Source of the DNA: Euphorbia lathyris
Taxonomy: Eukaryota > Streptophyta > Magnoliopsida > Malpighiales > Euphorbiaceae
Direction of reading: 5' to 3'
DNA length: 64,000 nt
NCBI RefSeq assembly: GCF_963576675.1
Contig: NC_088910.1
Coordinates: 100,840,807-100,904,806 of the forward strand
How positions within the stretch are numbered: position 1 is the first letter of the stretch; each line of letters opens with the position of its first letter. Below are positions 21,951-33,617 of the stretch, piece after piece. A model generated the notes under the pieces. It did not search any database. It had not been told where the DNA came from and saw only the letters and a list, made by a program, of their open reading frames with translations. The position numbers and the translations under genes are program-made.

Positions 21951-21959
21951 AATTATGAG

Positions 21960-22469
21960 CAGGGGCGGATCTAGGGGGGTAAGGGAGGGTCTCCAGACCC
22001 TCCGACCCTCCGGAACACCTTTGACGAATAGTGGTTCAGTCCCGAGAAGCCTCCCCAAAATAGCTAAAATTAATACTTATAATGTAGAATGTAATTATAT
22101 AACATGAAACTAAGTTTGCATAGTTGGTTGTAGTGATAATTAAAGGCATCTCTACATTCAAGTGGTCTTGTGTTCAAATTGCTCTTGGCTGCCAATATTA
22201 AGGGTAAAATTGCACCATTTTATACGTTACAGGTAAAATTATTCTTAGGTCTAAACATTAGAGTATTTTTGCACCTTATCCTTACTTCATATTGAATCTC
22301 AGTTGTTTTGTACCTTAATTTTTCCAATTATGATCAAATTTACCCTTATATTATCAAAAATTTGAAAATTTTGATTTGACTACTATGAATCAAAGCCTTA
22401 AGTCGTTATTAAAAAAAAATCTTCATGCAATTGAGCCCCTCCGGACCTTAAGCTCTGGCTCCGCCACTG
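21960..22469. mobile_element. hAT-type MITE, 510 bp (CAGGGGCGGA family, complete copy)
   Basis: Starts CAGGGGCGGATCTAGG and ends GGCTCCGCCACTG, flanked by a perfect 8-bp duplication ATTATGAG (21952-21959 and 22470-22477). Related to the split copy around 18.5 kb and, by its ends, to the element at 39321-39931. Non-coding. Confidence 0.88.
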
Positions 22470-22477
22470 ATTATGAG

Positions 22478-23377
22478 TCCAAATTTATAGTGAAAAGTAT
22501 ATTAAAAAAACTCTTAATTATGACTCAAATAATAATTTCTCCTAATCCTGACTTAGGTCAGTTCAGTAAATTAATACTCGATAAATTAATATTTTTATAA
22601 ATTAATAAAATTTTATGATTCCAACCTCTATTAATTTATAGAGGTTTTACTATAATTTGTTACTTTCTATTCCTAGTAACAACAAAAATAGCACCATTAA
22701 AGATGTTTTAATAAGCTCTAATGAATAATATAAAATATTTGGCAGTAATATAGATGTGATGCAATATTATCAACCATGTGGGTAGTAATCATTACCTAAA
22801 TAACTAGGAAAAATGATAATTAAGTAATTAGTAGTATTATTTATTTTATTCTTTTGATCTTAGAGTTTTCAATCAATAATCCTTTTATCTGACACATTTT
22901 ATAAGATTGGGTTTTGATTTTGACTAGAGACATATTTATTGATGCATCACACGTGCAATGTTGATTAGGCTTGGGATTTGTGAAACTTTTTCTCTTCCAA
23001 TTAACTAATTTTGACCTTCATACAAGATCATATTTCCTTCCTTCATGTGTGAGTGTATCCCATCATCAAGATATAAGAGACAGAGCCCCTTAAAGCGACA
23101 CTGTTTTGAGGTCACAGGCATTGCACGTCCGATAGTAACATTTCAATTTCAAATTCAAACTTAGACTAAATAATTTTTCATTTCTAATTTCTAATTTCTT
23201 ACCTAATTAATAATACACATAACTGGGTAGCAAGTAGCCTAACTTTTTAAAAGACTATGACTATAATTTAAAGTCTAAATTTTATGTATTTTGTTTGGCT
23301 CTATTCTTATCCTTATCCTTGTTCGAGTTTAGTACATACTCTATAAATATTCAGATTATTTATTTTTTTTATTAAAA
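22478..23377. other. AT-rich intergenic with a MITE end fragment
   Basis: CTCTATTAATTTATAGAGG followed by TTTTACTAT at about 22626-22655 is the right end of a pogo/Emigrant-like MITE (compare 37970-37986). A clear left end is not present. The rest is AT-rich and without recognisable features. The word ATAAATATTCAGATTATT occurs at 23343-23360 and again beside the LINE at 23378. Confidence 0.4.
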
Positions 23378-23394
23378 TAAATATTCAGATTATT

Positions 23395-24083
23395 TTTTTT
23401 GATAGAAATGCCATATCTCATTTCATTAACATAAAAGGTACAACATACAGTACGAAAATAAATCCATACAGGCTATAGCCAGTATAAGTTCCACAAAGGG
23501 AAGAGAAATGACTACAAAGAGCAATATAAGACTACAACGAGCAATAATAACCATAAAAGATACAAATATAACAAACATAGAAATCATATTCTTCTCGTAA
23601 GTCAAGTCCCGTTGAAAAACCTCTGTAATCCATGCTTCATCATTTAGGCTCCTCCGGATTTTCGGATCTGAGTCCTTTCTGTTTTTGCAACCACGCAGAT
23701 CTATAGATCTACGGACAAGATGAAGCTTTTCCGCTCTTGTTAAGACCGAAAAAAGACTAAAAGAAAGAAGTATAGCGAACAGTTGTAGATCTGACGGAAA
23801 TAGAAGTTCAAGAAGATATATAGATTTCAAACTAACAACAAAAAGTAATTTGAAGCGAAAACGAAGACTAAAACATAAATTGGAGGAGGAAGAAGGAAGA
23901 CAAAGTTCCTTCTTCCTCCTCTAACTAGATCTGTTTAGAGAGCTACAATGGAAAAAGTGATGGTGATGATAGCGGTAAGGACGGGATCTGAGAAGAAAAA
24001 AGGAAAAATGAGAAGAAAGTTAGGGAGAAGGAGGAGAGTCTCTCTAAAAGTAATACCATCAACTATTACTACTATGATAATTA
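23395..24083 (-). mobile_element. short non-autonomous LINE-like retroelement, 689 bp
   Basis: Flanked by a 17-bp direct repeat (TAAATATTCAGATTATT) at 23378-23394 and 24084-24100. The left junction carries a poly-T run, i.e. a poly-A tail on the minus strand. Read on the minus strand it starts with a TC-rich leader typical of plant L1 5' UTRs and ends ...GGCATTTCTATC plus poly-A. No RT, endonuclease or RNase H motif is present. The 134-codon frame inside (23426-23830) is not recognised and is probably fortuitous. It looks like a LINE with its interior deleted, mobilised in trans. Confidence 0.75.
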
Positions 24084-24100
24084 TAAATATTCAGATTATT

Positions 24101-24621
24101 GACCTCTTATATATGGATGGAGACAAGCTTTTTCTTTTTTTTGCTTCTTATATTTGGCCATAATTTTAACCTTTTACCTCTTAATTGCTTCTATTTAGGA
24201 TTGACATTCATGAGAAATGCATTATTTTACTGGATACAACTTTGATATTTTTATTTCATCCTGAAAATAGAAGGGCATATGATATTTAAGATGATGATTT
24301 GATCATGTAAGAACTACATATTAACAATAATCAAAGTTCAAAAACTAAATTCCACTAAATCAAAAGTAATGAATTGAAACTTCAAATTTGGTTAAGTTTA
24401 AATACCAAAATAGTATTTTATAGTGATTACATAGGAATATATGTCTTTATTATAACCATTGACACTATGGTTACTTTGAAAACACTACTAAATAAGATAG
24501 TAGAGTGAATTTCATAAAATCATCTGGTTTCACGTTTTTTTTTTCAAATCGGTATCAAATTTGACTGATAACAACATCAAAATCAAAATGCAAATTTTCA
24601 AATTTTCCAGAATTAAAATTG
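24101..24621. other. AT-rich intergenic sequence
   Basis: No gene or repeat recognised. Confidence 0.4.
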
Positions 24622-24629
24622 TTTACTAT

Positions 24630-25187
24630 TAGGGATGATAACGGGTACTCTACCCGCGGGTATCCGGCACTACCCGACCCTAATGGGACTACCCGTACCC
24701 GGTATAAAAGGGTATGGGACGGGTATGGGATCAAAACCATTACCCGTTAGGGTAATGGGACGGGTATGGGAAGACCCCCCAGGGTACCCGGTACCCGTTA
24801 CCCGTCATAAATTTTTTATATATTAAAAAATATTATTGTGTTTTAGATGTAAAATGTGAGATTTGAATACTAATCTTTTGTTCTTTAACCATTAAGTGAT
24901 ACCACTAAACTATTTTATTTTTATTGATTAAGGTTCAATTTGTTCAATTTTTAAATCGATGATTTATTAAATTTATACTTTATTAAATTTGTAATATTTT
25001 TTATTTTATTTATTGATTCTTAACGGGTAAGGGTACCCGCGGGTACCCGTGAATTAAATGGGAAGGGTATGGGATGCAAAACATATACCCGTTAGGGTAA
25101 TAGGAAGGGTACGAGTAATTAAAAAATAAAAGGGTAAGGGTTTGGGATTGGCACTACCCGCGGGTACCCTACCCGTTGCCATCCCTA
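24630..25187. mobile_element. hAT-type MITE, 558 bp (ACGGGTA-rich ends)
   Basis: Starts TAGGGATGATAACGGGTA and ends TACCCGTTGCCATCCCTA, near-perfect inverted ends. It is flanked by an exact 8-bp duplication TTTACTAT (24622-24629 and 25188-25195). Subterminal regions are packed with ACGGGTA/TACCCGT words on both strands and repeated CCCGCGGG palindromes. Non-coding; the short frames there are artefacts of this repeat. Confidence 0.9.
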
Positions 25188-25195
25188 TTTACTAT

Positions 25196-25935
25196 CATAT
25201 ATGGAACCATAATTTTTTATTTTTCAAAATCATCAATTTTGAAGTTTTCTCTCTCTAAACATTAACTTTCTCTCTAATAAAAAAAAACACCTAAATGATC
25301 TCAAACCTAAAAAGTTAAAGAATTAAAGTTGCTTAAAATATCATTATGCAACCACATGTACCAATATGCGAAAAATATGAAACCACATGTTTTTATTTAA
25401 AATTAACCCTAGAAAATATATCATGATACCACATAATATACATAGATCAATGAGATACTTTTTCCCTCAATAGTAACCGTTAGAGCTACGTGGACCAGTC
25501 AAATGAGGTGTCAATATCAAAACATATTTTTACCCGCATTCAACTTCATGATTAGCGAAATCAAAAGTATAGCCGTTATAATCGTTTCGGACCTCACCGT
25601 TGATTGGCTACCACGTGAACATCTGCTCACATTGATTGGTTACCACGTGAACATAACACTTAGATTTTTAAGGGTCATAACAATTTGTATGTTCATAAAA
25701 GAGGTTGAATCTTGAATATTCATAGGATTAAGAGATTTTTTCAAATTCCTTAGTACCAAACGAATCCATGCAATAAAAGTAAAAGAAAAGAGGAAGCACA
25801 TAGACTTATTATTTCAGAACTTTAAAGAATTAGGAGAGATAATGAAAGAGGAAGAAAAAAAAAATCTTCCAAAGTTTTTTTCTACACCTTTTATAGGCTC
25901 CTGCAGAAAGATGATGAGGCAGCGAAATTAATAGA
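25196..25935. other. AT-rich intergenic; first half of a diverged repeat pair
   Basis: About 25440-25640 resembles 26808-27010 (shared order: ATATACAT, CAATGAGA.AC, GTTAAATGAG-like, TTACCCGCATT, ATCTGCTCACATT). It also has a small tandem duplication of GATTGGYTACCACGTGAACA at 25597-25653. No gene recognised. Confidence 0.45.
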
Positions 25936-25944
25936 AATATTTTA

Positions 25945-26320
25945 GGGTAAATAATTTATTAGTCTCTTAGGTTTTATCTAACATACTGTTTAGTCTCATA
26001 TTTTGAAAAACAAATTATAAGGTTCATAGCTTTTGTCAATATTAACTCTTTGGTCCTTTTGTCTAGTTCTTTTAGACTTGTAATCGTTATATTTTAACAT
26101 AAACAGATATATATAAAATAACAGAGTAACATGGTCAACTTGTATTGTGTCGTGGTTGTCCTAAAAGCTAAGATATGTTCGGTTAAAAATCTAAAAAATA
26201 TATAAAAAGACTACAAGGTTGATATTGGCAAAAGATAGGGACCTTAAAATGTGTTTTTCAAACTATGAGGACTAAACAGTGTGTTAAATAAAAACTAGGG
26301 GACTAATAAATTATTTACCC
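25945..26320. mobile_element. Mutator-type MITE, 376 bp, long inverted ends
   Basis: About 90-bp terminal inverted repeats starting GGGTAAATAATTTATTAGTC and ending in its complement. Flanked by a perfect 9-bp duplication AATATTTTA (25936-25944 and 26321-26329), the Mutator/MULE signature. No coding content. Confidence 0.88.
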
Positions 26321-26329
26321 AATATTTTA

Positions 26330-29300
26330 TAATAATCACGACCTATCCTAAAAAATCTCAAACGTTTAACAATAATAATGACATTGATTGATGAGAAACG
26401 ACACACGAAAGTGACATATGTCGGGAATTCAAAGAGTCGGTCATAAAAACAGAGAAATGACATCACATTTCAATAATCACATGGCCTATCAGTAGTGAAT
26501 GACACTATATCACGTTTCCACTTACTACCATCCCTAAGGTAAAAAGAGGAATATTATGATGGCATATTGTTAATTAATGCGATGACGTGTCACACTAAAA
26601 GGAATAAAAGACAAAAAAAAATTACTTAAAACGAAGGAGATTCTACCTAATCAATAGAAAAAGATCCATCTTCAACTGAATGCTACCTTCGGCAGCACAT
26701 GAGCCAGAACACAAGGAGATTCACCCTCTAGTCATCCTATACACCAAAGCCCTAAAGCACTTTGATCTGCAAGCTTCAGGGGGAGGGGGTATCTCAAATG
26801 ACATAATTTCATGAATATACATGGACCAATGAGACACCTCATTCTTTAATAGTAACTGCTAGAGCCACATGAACCAGTTAAATGAGGGCGCAATGCTAAA
26901 GCACATTCTTACCCGCATTTAGGGTCGTGAAGCGGAATCACAAGTACAAATATTGTAATTGTTTTGGGCCACATCGTTGAATGGATGTCATATGAACCTC
27001 TGCTCACATTTAGGACGCACAACCTAGTCATTTTATAAATACACAATACACATAAGTATTTATTCATATCACTCACATAAGCTTTTATATTTATTCAATA
27101 ACTATTATCATCACTTGCTTAGGTATCGAAACAGAGTCATAGATTTTTAACCCTTCTTTAATCATCTTCTTAAAGACAAATTCATCTTATAATTTTTCAC
27201 GTCAGTTTTTATTTGTATATAAAATATAATTTCATATAAATAAAATAAATATTATTTTTTTTAATTGCATTAGATATTAACTAACTATTTTAATAAATAA
27301 TAACTTAATATCTGATGAAAACGAATGATTAAAAATTTGATATATTAACTATCAAAAAAAATTTGATATATTAAAATAAAAGATTAGGAATTGAATCCAA
27401 TTAATTTAGAACCATCAAGATGCTTAATTATTAGTATTTTTTAAAATACAAAATTGAAGACGTGGTCATAGTTTTAGATCCATCAAATCTTACCACGTGT
27501 ATGTCCCCATCGTGGCCTCATGTCGCACCACTTGAAGCAATGGCCCACAGAGAAGCCAGGTCAGCATTCGGGTTAGTTTGGTCAACACACTTAAAAATAG
27601 AGGGGGGTTCGGTTTGGTATGCCTTTCAAATTAAGCCAATCACAGCGATCCATCTGGGATAGTTTGGTTCTTCACCGTCGGCAATGGCGGCACTGTCTAT
27701 TCCAAAATGTTCTGTACCATCTTACGTGGCAGATGTTCTTTTGACCCTCAGATTAAATTTTAACCGTCAGATCAAGAAGTTGCCAAAATGATTGAAATTC
27801 CTTAAAGTAGGGAAGTTCTGCCACGCGTCTATTCTAAATAATTTATTGGTTTCCTGAAAAGGAAAGAAGTGACGTCATCTATTCGGTAACTGTAACTTGA
27901 TTAGGAAAGTAAAATGTTCATTTCACGATGTTTAATCAACCAATCACTTCTTAAGCTTTTTCGTTTTTGTCCAATTCCACTCAGTTCGAAATATCTATAA
28001 CTCAAAAGAAATAATTATGGTATAATAATAAAAAAAACAAAAAATATATAGTATAATAATCTCCTACTACTTCTCAAGATATATTAAAATTTTAAGGTAA
28101 AACATTATTTGAGGCATCTGATTTTTCATATTTTGGTTTATTAAATTATAGATTTTTGGTTTAAATATATTAGTTTCTGTTCTTTTAATTTGGTTACACT
28201 AATTTTTCTTTTTTTTGAAACTGGCTACATTAAGTTTTTATGACTAAAAAAATCAATTTTGAATAGTGTTAATTATTTTATATATATTCGAAATTTATAT
28301 TTTTTTTACGGTATAAAATCAGTTTTAGATATGTAATATGAATTAAAATAAAAAATAAAAAATATTTAGTTAATTAATTTTGGAATAATACTATTGAACA
28401 GTTTCGTTTTTTTTATATAGAAGGTAATGTCCTGTTGGTTTTTTATTTTGTAGTTTTTTATTTTTGGTAAATTACATTCATAGCTTTTTAACTTTATATT
28501 TTACTTTTATTATACTTATAAGTTTTGCATTTTATTAGTATAATGTTCATTTATACCGATCACTCCAATAACATGTAATTTTACATCGTAGAACTAATTG
28601 AAATTATATTTTAAGCAATTTTAATTTTAAAACTTTTTGATTTTGAAATCATTTTAGTTTTGTTTGATTAGGAAAAAATTGTTCTTATTCCAACACTAGT
28701 AATTGGAAATAGAAAAAGGTGGTTCTATTAGAAATTGAGTTGTTAACAATTTTTATTTTCGAGTTTTTCTATTTTGAGATCGTTATCAGTAATTTTGATT
28801 TAGTCAATTGTAAAAAAAATATGAGTTAATTTAAAAAACATGCGATTTCATACATTTTTAAAGATTGATACATGTGAGTTTTTAATATTTTTGCCCAAAT
28901 TTTTTATTTTTGTAAAATTCCTTAACATAGTTAGATTGTTTATTTCCTTCTTAAAAGAAATAGGACAATCCTTTGTATATATGATTATTGAAGTAATTAA
29001 TTAAATTGTAATACAGCTAGTTACCTAGTTGGGTGATGAACATTGCAGACCGCTCAAGACATGAAAAATAAAGTGATATATGATCCAAAACAAAATGTGT
29101 TTGGTACTTGTAATTGTTTTGCTAAAAGAGGATAATTATACAATTTATGTATTTGTGAAGACAAAAATAGCATTGCGTGCATATACACGTCTTTTTAGTT
29201 TTTGGATTCAAATAAATTATTACTCATAATTCATATTTAGACGTGGCTTCAACCCTTTCCTTTGCGTCAAAACTTTGTTTGTATTTTATTTATTTGAATT

Positions 29301-29540
29301 AGGCCTAATTATGTGGACATAGATTTATTGCTGCCTTAATTAAGTAGTCTATCACTTTGACAATAAGTCACCAGTTTGGGGATTAACTATAATTATTTCA
29401 TTATGTTTCTATTCTTAACTTGTGATGCAGCGACAACTGCGGTCCTTAATTAATATTTTGCAAAATCGAACCAAATAATTATGAGATTTAGACAAATATA
29501 TATATATATATATCACCTATTTTTGTTCAGTTGGTTAAAA
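26330..29540. other. 3.2 kb of intergenic sequence, no gene recognised
   Basis: Mostly very AT-rich. About 26808-27010 is the second half of a diverged repeat pair with 25440-25640. About 27460-27900 is less AT-rich, with CACGTG and GACGTCA words (27492, 27873) that could be regulatory, but its 66-codon frame is not protein-like to me. A short (AT)n run lies at 29501-29512, near the LINE start. Confidence 0.4.
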
Positions 29541-29544
29541 ACCA

Positions 29545-32500
29545 TCAGGCTAAAGGGATATACCTTTTAGATACCAGGTGGCCTGGGAATCTCACCCTGA
29601 GTTTAAAAACTTTGTGCAAAATAACTGGCAGCCTCACTCCAATGTCCTCCTTGCTGCTGATGAGTTTAGAAGAAACGTGATGGGTTGGAATAGGAATGTC
29701 TTTGGTCACATTATAAGAAGGAAGAATAAACTGCTTAATAGAATTGAAGGCATTCAACGCAATTTGGAGATTCATTTTGATCATAATTCGAATTGTCTTC
29801 TTAGATCTCTTCAGAATGAATTGGAAGCTATGTTGAGGCAGGAAGAGTTCCTCTGGTTCCAGAAATCTAGGAAAGCCTGGATTAAAGATGGTGATCGCAA
29901 TACCAGGTTTTTCCACCTTTCAACTATTATTAGAAGGCAGAGGAATCGGATTGATGCGATTAAAGATTCAAATGGAGATTGGGTCTATGAGGATGAGGAC
30001 ATTCGTCGCTTGGCCCTTAATTTTTATAAAGATCTGTTCAAAGAGGAAAGGGTGGATCTGGATAAAGCTTTCTCTAGGATTTCCTTTCCTAGTTTGGATG
30101 AGGGTATGGTTCGGGATGCTTTCCTTCCTATTGACCAGAAAGAGATTGATCTGGCCTTCTCTAGTATTGGTGCCACCAAAGCTCCTGGGATTGATGGCAT
30201 TCCTGCATGTTTCTACCACAAGCATTGGGATACCGTGAATGAGGGTGTTTATAGTTTTATCAAAGGAGTGTTTAATGGTACAGAAGATATTAAGCTGGTG
30301 AATAAAACGCTTCTTGTCTTGATTCCTAAAATTGAGAAGTCGTCCTCCTTTTTACAAATGAGACCGATTAGTCTATGTAATGTGCTGTACAAAGCTGTTA
30401 CTAAAATTGTAGCAAATAGGCTCCGATGTATTCTTCCTGATATTATCAGCCAGAATCAAGGCAGTTTTGTTCCGGTAGACAGATGATGGATAACGTCGTA
30501 ATTGCCCAGGAAATGGTTCATTCCATGAAAATTAAGAAGGGAAGGAAAGGTATTGTGGCTCTTAAGTTGGATCTAGAGAAGACTTATGACCGCTTAAACT
30601 GGAGCTTTCTTCTGGATAGTCTTAAGAAAGCTGGTATCCCGAGAACTGGAGGAGATTAATCGAAGTCTGCATTTCTTCCGCTGTTTTTCAGGTTCTAATC
30701 AATGGTGATATGTCTGAAGAGTTTTCTCCTTCCAGGGGCATCCGGCAAGGGGATCCTATGAGCCATTTCTTATTTGTTATTGCTATGGAGAGGTTGTCTC
30801 ACCTTATCCAAGAGGCTGTGGGTAATGGAGTTTTCCACCCTGTTTCCATCAACAGATTCTGCCCTCAAATTACCCATTTGTTCTTCGCAGATGACGTTAT
30901 GATCTTTGTGGAAGGAAATGAAGAACAAATAGGTGTGGTTATGGACATTCTGAACTGTTTTTGTGCTGCTTCGGGCCAGAAGATTAACATCCAAAAATCT
31001 AGGATGCTTTGCTCTAAAAATATGAGTAAGAGTGTTCGCAAAAAGCTTAGCGATATTTCTGGTATTCCTTTAACTAGTTCTCTAGGCAAGTATTTGGGGG
31101 TTCCCCTCCATAGTGGGAGAGTTTCGAAAGCCTCCTTTAAAGAAACTATTGACAAAACTAGTGGTAAGTGTGCCATTTGGAAAGCCAAAACTCTTTCTCT
31201 CGCTGGCCGTCTGACCTTAATTCGATCGGCCAATTGTGCGGTGCCTAACCACATTATGCAAGCGTGTAAATTGCCGGAGCCTGTTCTGAATGATCTAGAT
31301 AAGATCAATCGGCGCTTTCTTTGGGGGGATTCATCGGAGGGGAAGAAGATCCACCTGGTTCCTTGGAAGGAGGTTTGTCAGCCTAAGAACAGGGGGGTCT
31401 TGGGATTAGACAAGCGAGAGATAATAACAAAGTGTTATTAATGAAGCTGCTTTGGAGAATGTGGCAAAACCCCTCTGCTCTTTGGGTCCGTTTCCTCTGT
31501 GGGAAATATAGGAAAGATAGAGTCTTTGGGGGGCCCAAAGAGAGAGTTGGGAAACGAAAAATCTATCAGATCTGGAACGATCCTTGGATTGGTGGTAAAC
31601 CCCTTTTAGAAGAGTGTGTTTCCCTTCCTCCTGATAATATCCGCAATTGGAGGATTGCGGGCGTGGTGGATGCTGAGGGGGATTGGATCTGGGATAAATT
31701 TGCATCCTTTTTTAATCTGGATATTCTCCTGAGGATCAGAGGAGTCAAGATTAGTAATATGGAGGAAGATAAGGATAGGCATTGTTGGGCGTTGTCTAAT
31801 AACGACGCTTATACCTGTAAATCAGCTTTTGAGGCCTTCAATCAGAATGAGGTGGGGTCCATCTCTGATGTCTGGAAAAGCATTTGGGCTTTAAAAGTTC
31901 CATACCGTATTAGAAGCTTTCTATGGCTTGGGGCCAAAAATAGGTTGCTCACTAATTCTGAGAGGAACAGACGACATCTGGTGTATTCCGGGGCTTGTAG
32001 CAGATGCAGGGGCAATGTGGAAACTCTGTGTCATGCTCTTAGGGATTGTACTAAAAGCAAGGAGGTGTGGACGAAAATTCTTCCTCATCATGTGCTCTCG
32101 AATTTTTTGGCCCACTCTGATATTGACTGGTTTGCAGATGGCATTAGTGGGAAGCTGTTGGCCAACCTTGGGCATGGTAATATTCTCTTTGCTATAGTTT
32201 GTCACCAGATTTGGTATTGGAGGAATATGGAGATATTTGAAAAGAAATCTGTTGCTCTTCCTAATTTGGAAGGTTTCTTCTTGGAAAAATTATCTAATAT
32301 TTTGGCCAGTTTCAAAGGTGATGGCCTTGCTATTTCTACCCAAAAGAGAAATATTCACCTCCTTAGTTGGTGTAGGCCTAAAGAAGGGGAGGTTAAATTA
32401 AACACGGATGGTTCTTGCCTTATCTCCGATAATATCTCGGCAGGAGGGGTTCTAAGGGATGATGGAGGCGCTTGGCTTTCTAGGTTTGTTCATAACTTAG

Positions 32501-32927
32501 GCATGGGGTCTTCCTTTGCAGCTGAGCTTTGGGGGATATTTTCTGGCCTAATGTTGGCTAAGAGTCTGGGGTTGAGAATTCTGAGGGTTGAGTCGGACAA
32601 CCTTGAGGCCATCAAATTAATTTCCGATAAGAATGCTATTTGTCTTAAAAGCAGTAATTTAATCAAAGGCATTAGGAGGCTTTGCTCTTCCTTTGACGTC
32701 ATCAGCTTCAGTCATGTCTTCAGAGAACAAAACAGGGTTGCGGATCGTCTGGCTGCTGATGGGCATGAGCGGATGTTGGGCGTCACTACCTTATCTTATC
32801 CTCCTGATTTCTTATCTTCTCTTCTTTTGGAAGATGTTATTGGGGTTAGCTTTCCTAGGCTAATCTCAGGTTACTCCTTGGTTTTTTGTTTTTTTTATCT
32901 TTCCTGTTCTACCAAAAAAAAAAAAAC
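29545..32927 (+). mobile_element. 5'-truncated, decayed L1-type LINE (element E)
   Basis: Begins just before the reverse transcriptase (endonuclease and ORF1 are absent) and ends in a poly-A run at about 32914-32926. It carries an RT, a zf-RVT domain and an RNase H on the + strand with several frameshifts. A target duplication could not be identified with confidence. Confidence 0.88.
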
Positions 32928-32958
32928 ATTTTTCGCAGTAGGAACTAATTTAGGCTGA
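29578..32958 (+). pseudogene. LINE ORF2 remnant: RT, zf-RVT, RNase H
   Basis: Segments 29578-30486, 30487-30710, 30710-31441 and 31432-32958 belong to one ORF2 read in shifting frames. The first has the pre-RT helix and RT start (WIKDGDRNTRFFH, KAPGIDGIP, MRPISLCNVLYK). A base loss at about 30477 interrupts the GSFVPGRQ motif. The next part has LDLEKTYDR, and a second shift occurs near 30645. The third has RGIRQGDPMS and the catalytic FADD near 30885-30897. After another shift (about 31415) a deletion removes the region before WNDPW. The zf-RVT domain (WKSIWALKVPYRIRSFLW, then C..C....C-H...C) spans about 31870-32070. RNase H (LNTDGSC, AAELWGI, ESDNLEA, VADRLA) spans about 32396-32760. The frame runs through the poly-A into flanking DNA before a stop. 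Non-functional. Confidence 0.88.
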
Positions 32959-33122
32959 TTATAGTTTTTATATTAATTTTTGACGCACAATTTTTACCAT
33001 AGGTTGAAATTTAATCGGATTTGCTTGGTCTAAAAAGCACCAATACCATATCAATGAATCGATCATAAAATTTAAATTGATAGTTAAAGATCAATAATAG
33101 TTTTTATATTAATCTCTAATAA
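32957..33122 (-). repeat. possible TRIM-like LTR fragment beside LINE E
   Basis: On the minus strand about 74 bases (33049-33122) are followed by TGGTATTGGTGC, like an LTR plus a degenerate initiator-Met primer-binding site. TAGTTTTTATATTAAT recurs at about 32962-32977, as if it were the other LTR cut by LINE E. Weak call. Confidence 0.3.
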
Positions 33123-33562
33123 AGAATAAGTGTTCACTAAACTTTATCTAGTTGATAGAGTGCTATCCTATAAGCCTTTAAACCTAAGAGGTACGGTGCA
33201 AGTTTTTCTGATTGATTGGAGGATCAAGGGTTTTCAGATAAAGGATCTAGGAAACAGACTGTTCATTTCATGTGCGAATTCAATTCCAATCATGACAAGG
33301 CGAGGGTTGAATCGGAGGGGCTATGACACTTTGAACGAAGTCTTGTTCTTTTTTAAGAGGTTGTAAGGCACGAGAAATTAACTGACATTAATATAGATGA
33401 ATGCCAATTCTTGTAAACAAAGACCTAACTCACCCAAAAAGGTACCTCAAATGGTGAAGATTGCCTCATATATTTAAAGAGCCATATAGTTTCCTCATTC
33501 TGGATCTATATATGTAATTTACCCTTGAATATGAAGGATGTGAAGTCCATTAAAGTAGTGAC

Positions 33563-33617
33563 AGGGAGAATTAGTGAGGTTTGTGAGTTCGACTCACAAA
33601 CCTCACTAATTCTCCCT
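33563..33617. repeat. perfect inverted repeat, 26-bp arms, 3-base loop
   Basis: Arms 33563-33588 and 33592-33617 are exact reverse complements around a TCG loop. The centre (GTGAGTTCGACTCAC) is reminiscent of a tRNA T-arm, but no tRNA surrounds it. A transcript of either strand would fold into a very stable hairpin. Confidence 0.95.

Noticed and set aside
23426..23830. 134-codon minus-strand frame with hydrophobic C-terminus
   Set aside because: Inside the 689-bp LINE-like element, no recognised domain, and its hydrophobic end is the T-rich 3' UTR. Kept only as a note in that element.
24555..24826. Overlapping small frames of G-T-G-M type composition
   Set aside because: Produced by the ACGGGTA arrays of the hAT MITE.
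27462..27662. 66-codon frame in a region of higher GC
   Set aside because: No domain, no splice-compatible partner exon and no repeat boundary. Could be a promoter region or gene remnant, but unsupported.
29520..29545. ATTTTTGTTCAGTTGG compared with ATTTTTCGCAGTAGG after the LINE E tail as a target duplication
   Set aside because: Needs several mismatches and a gap; not better than chance in T-rich DNA.
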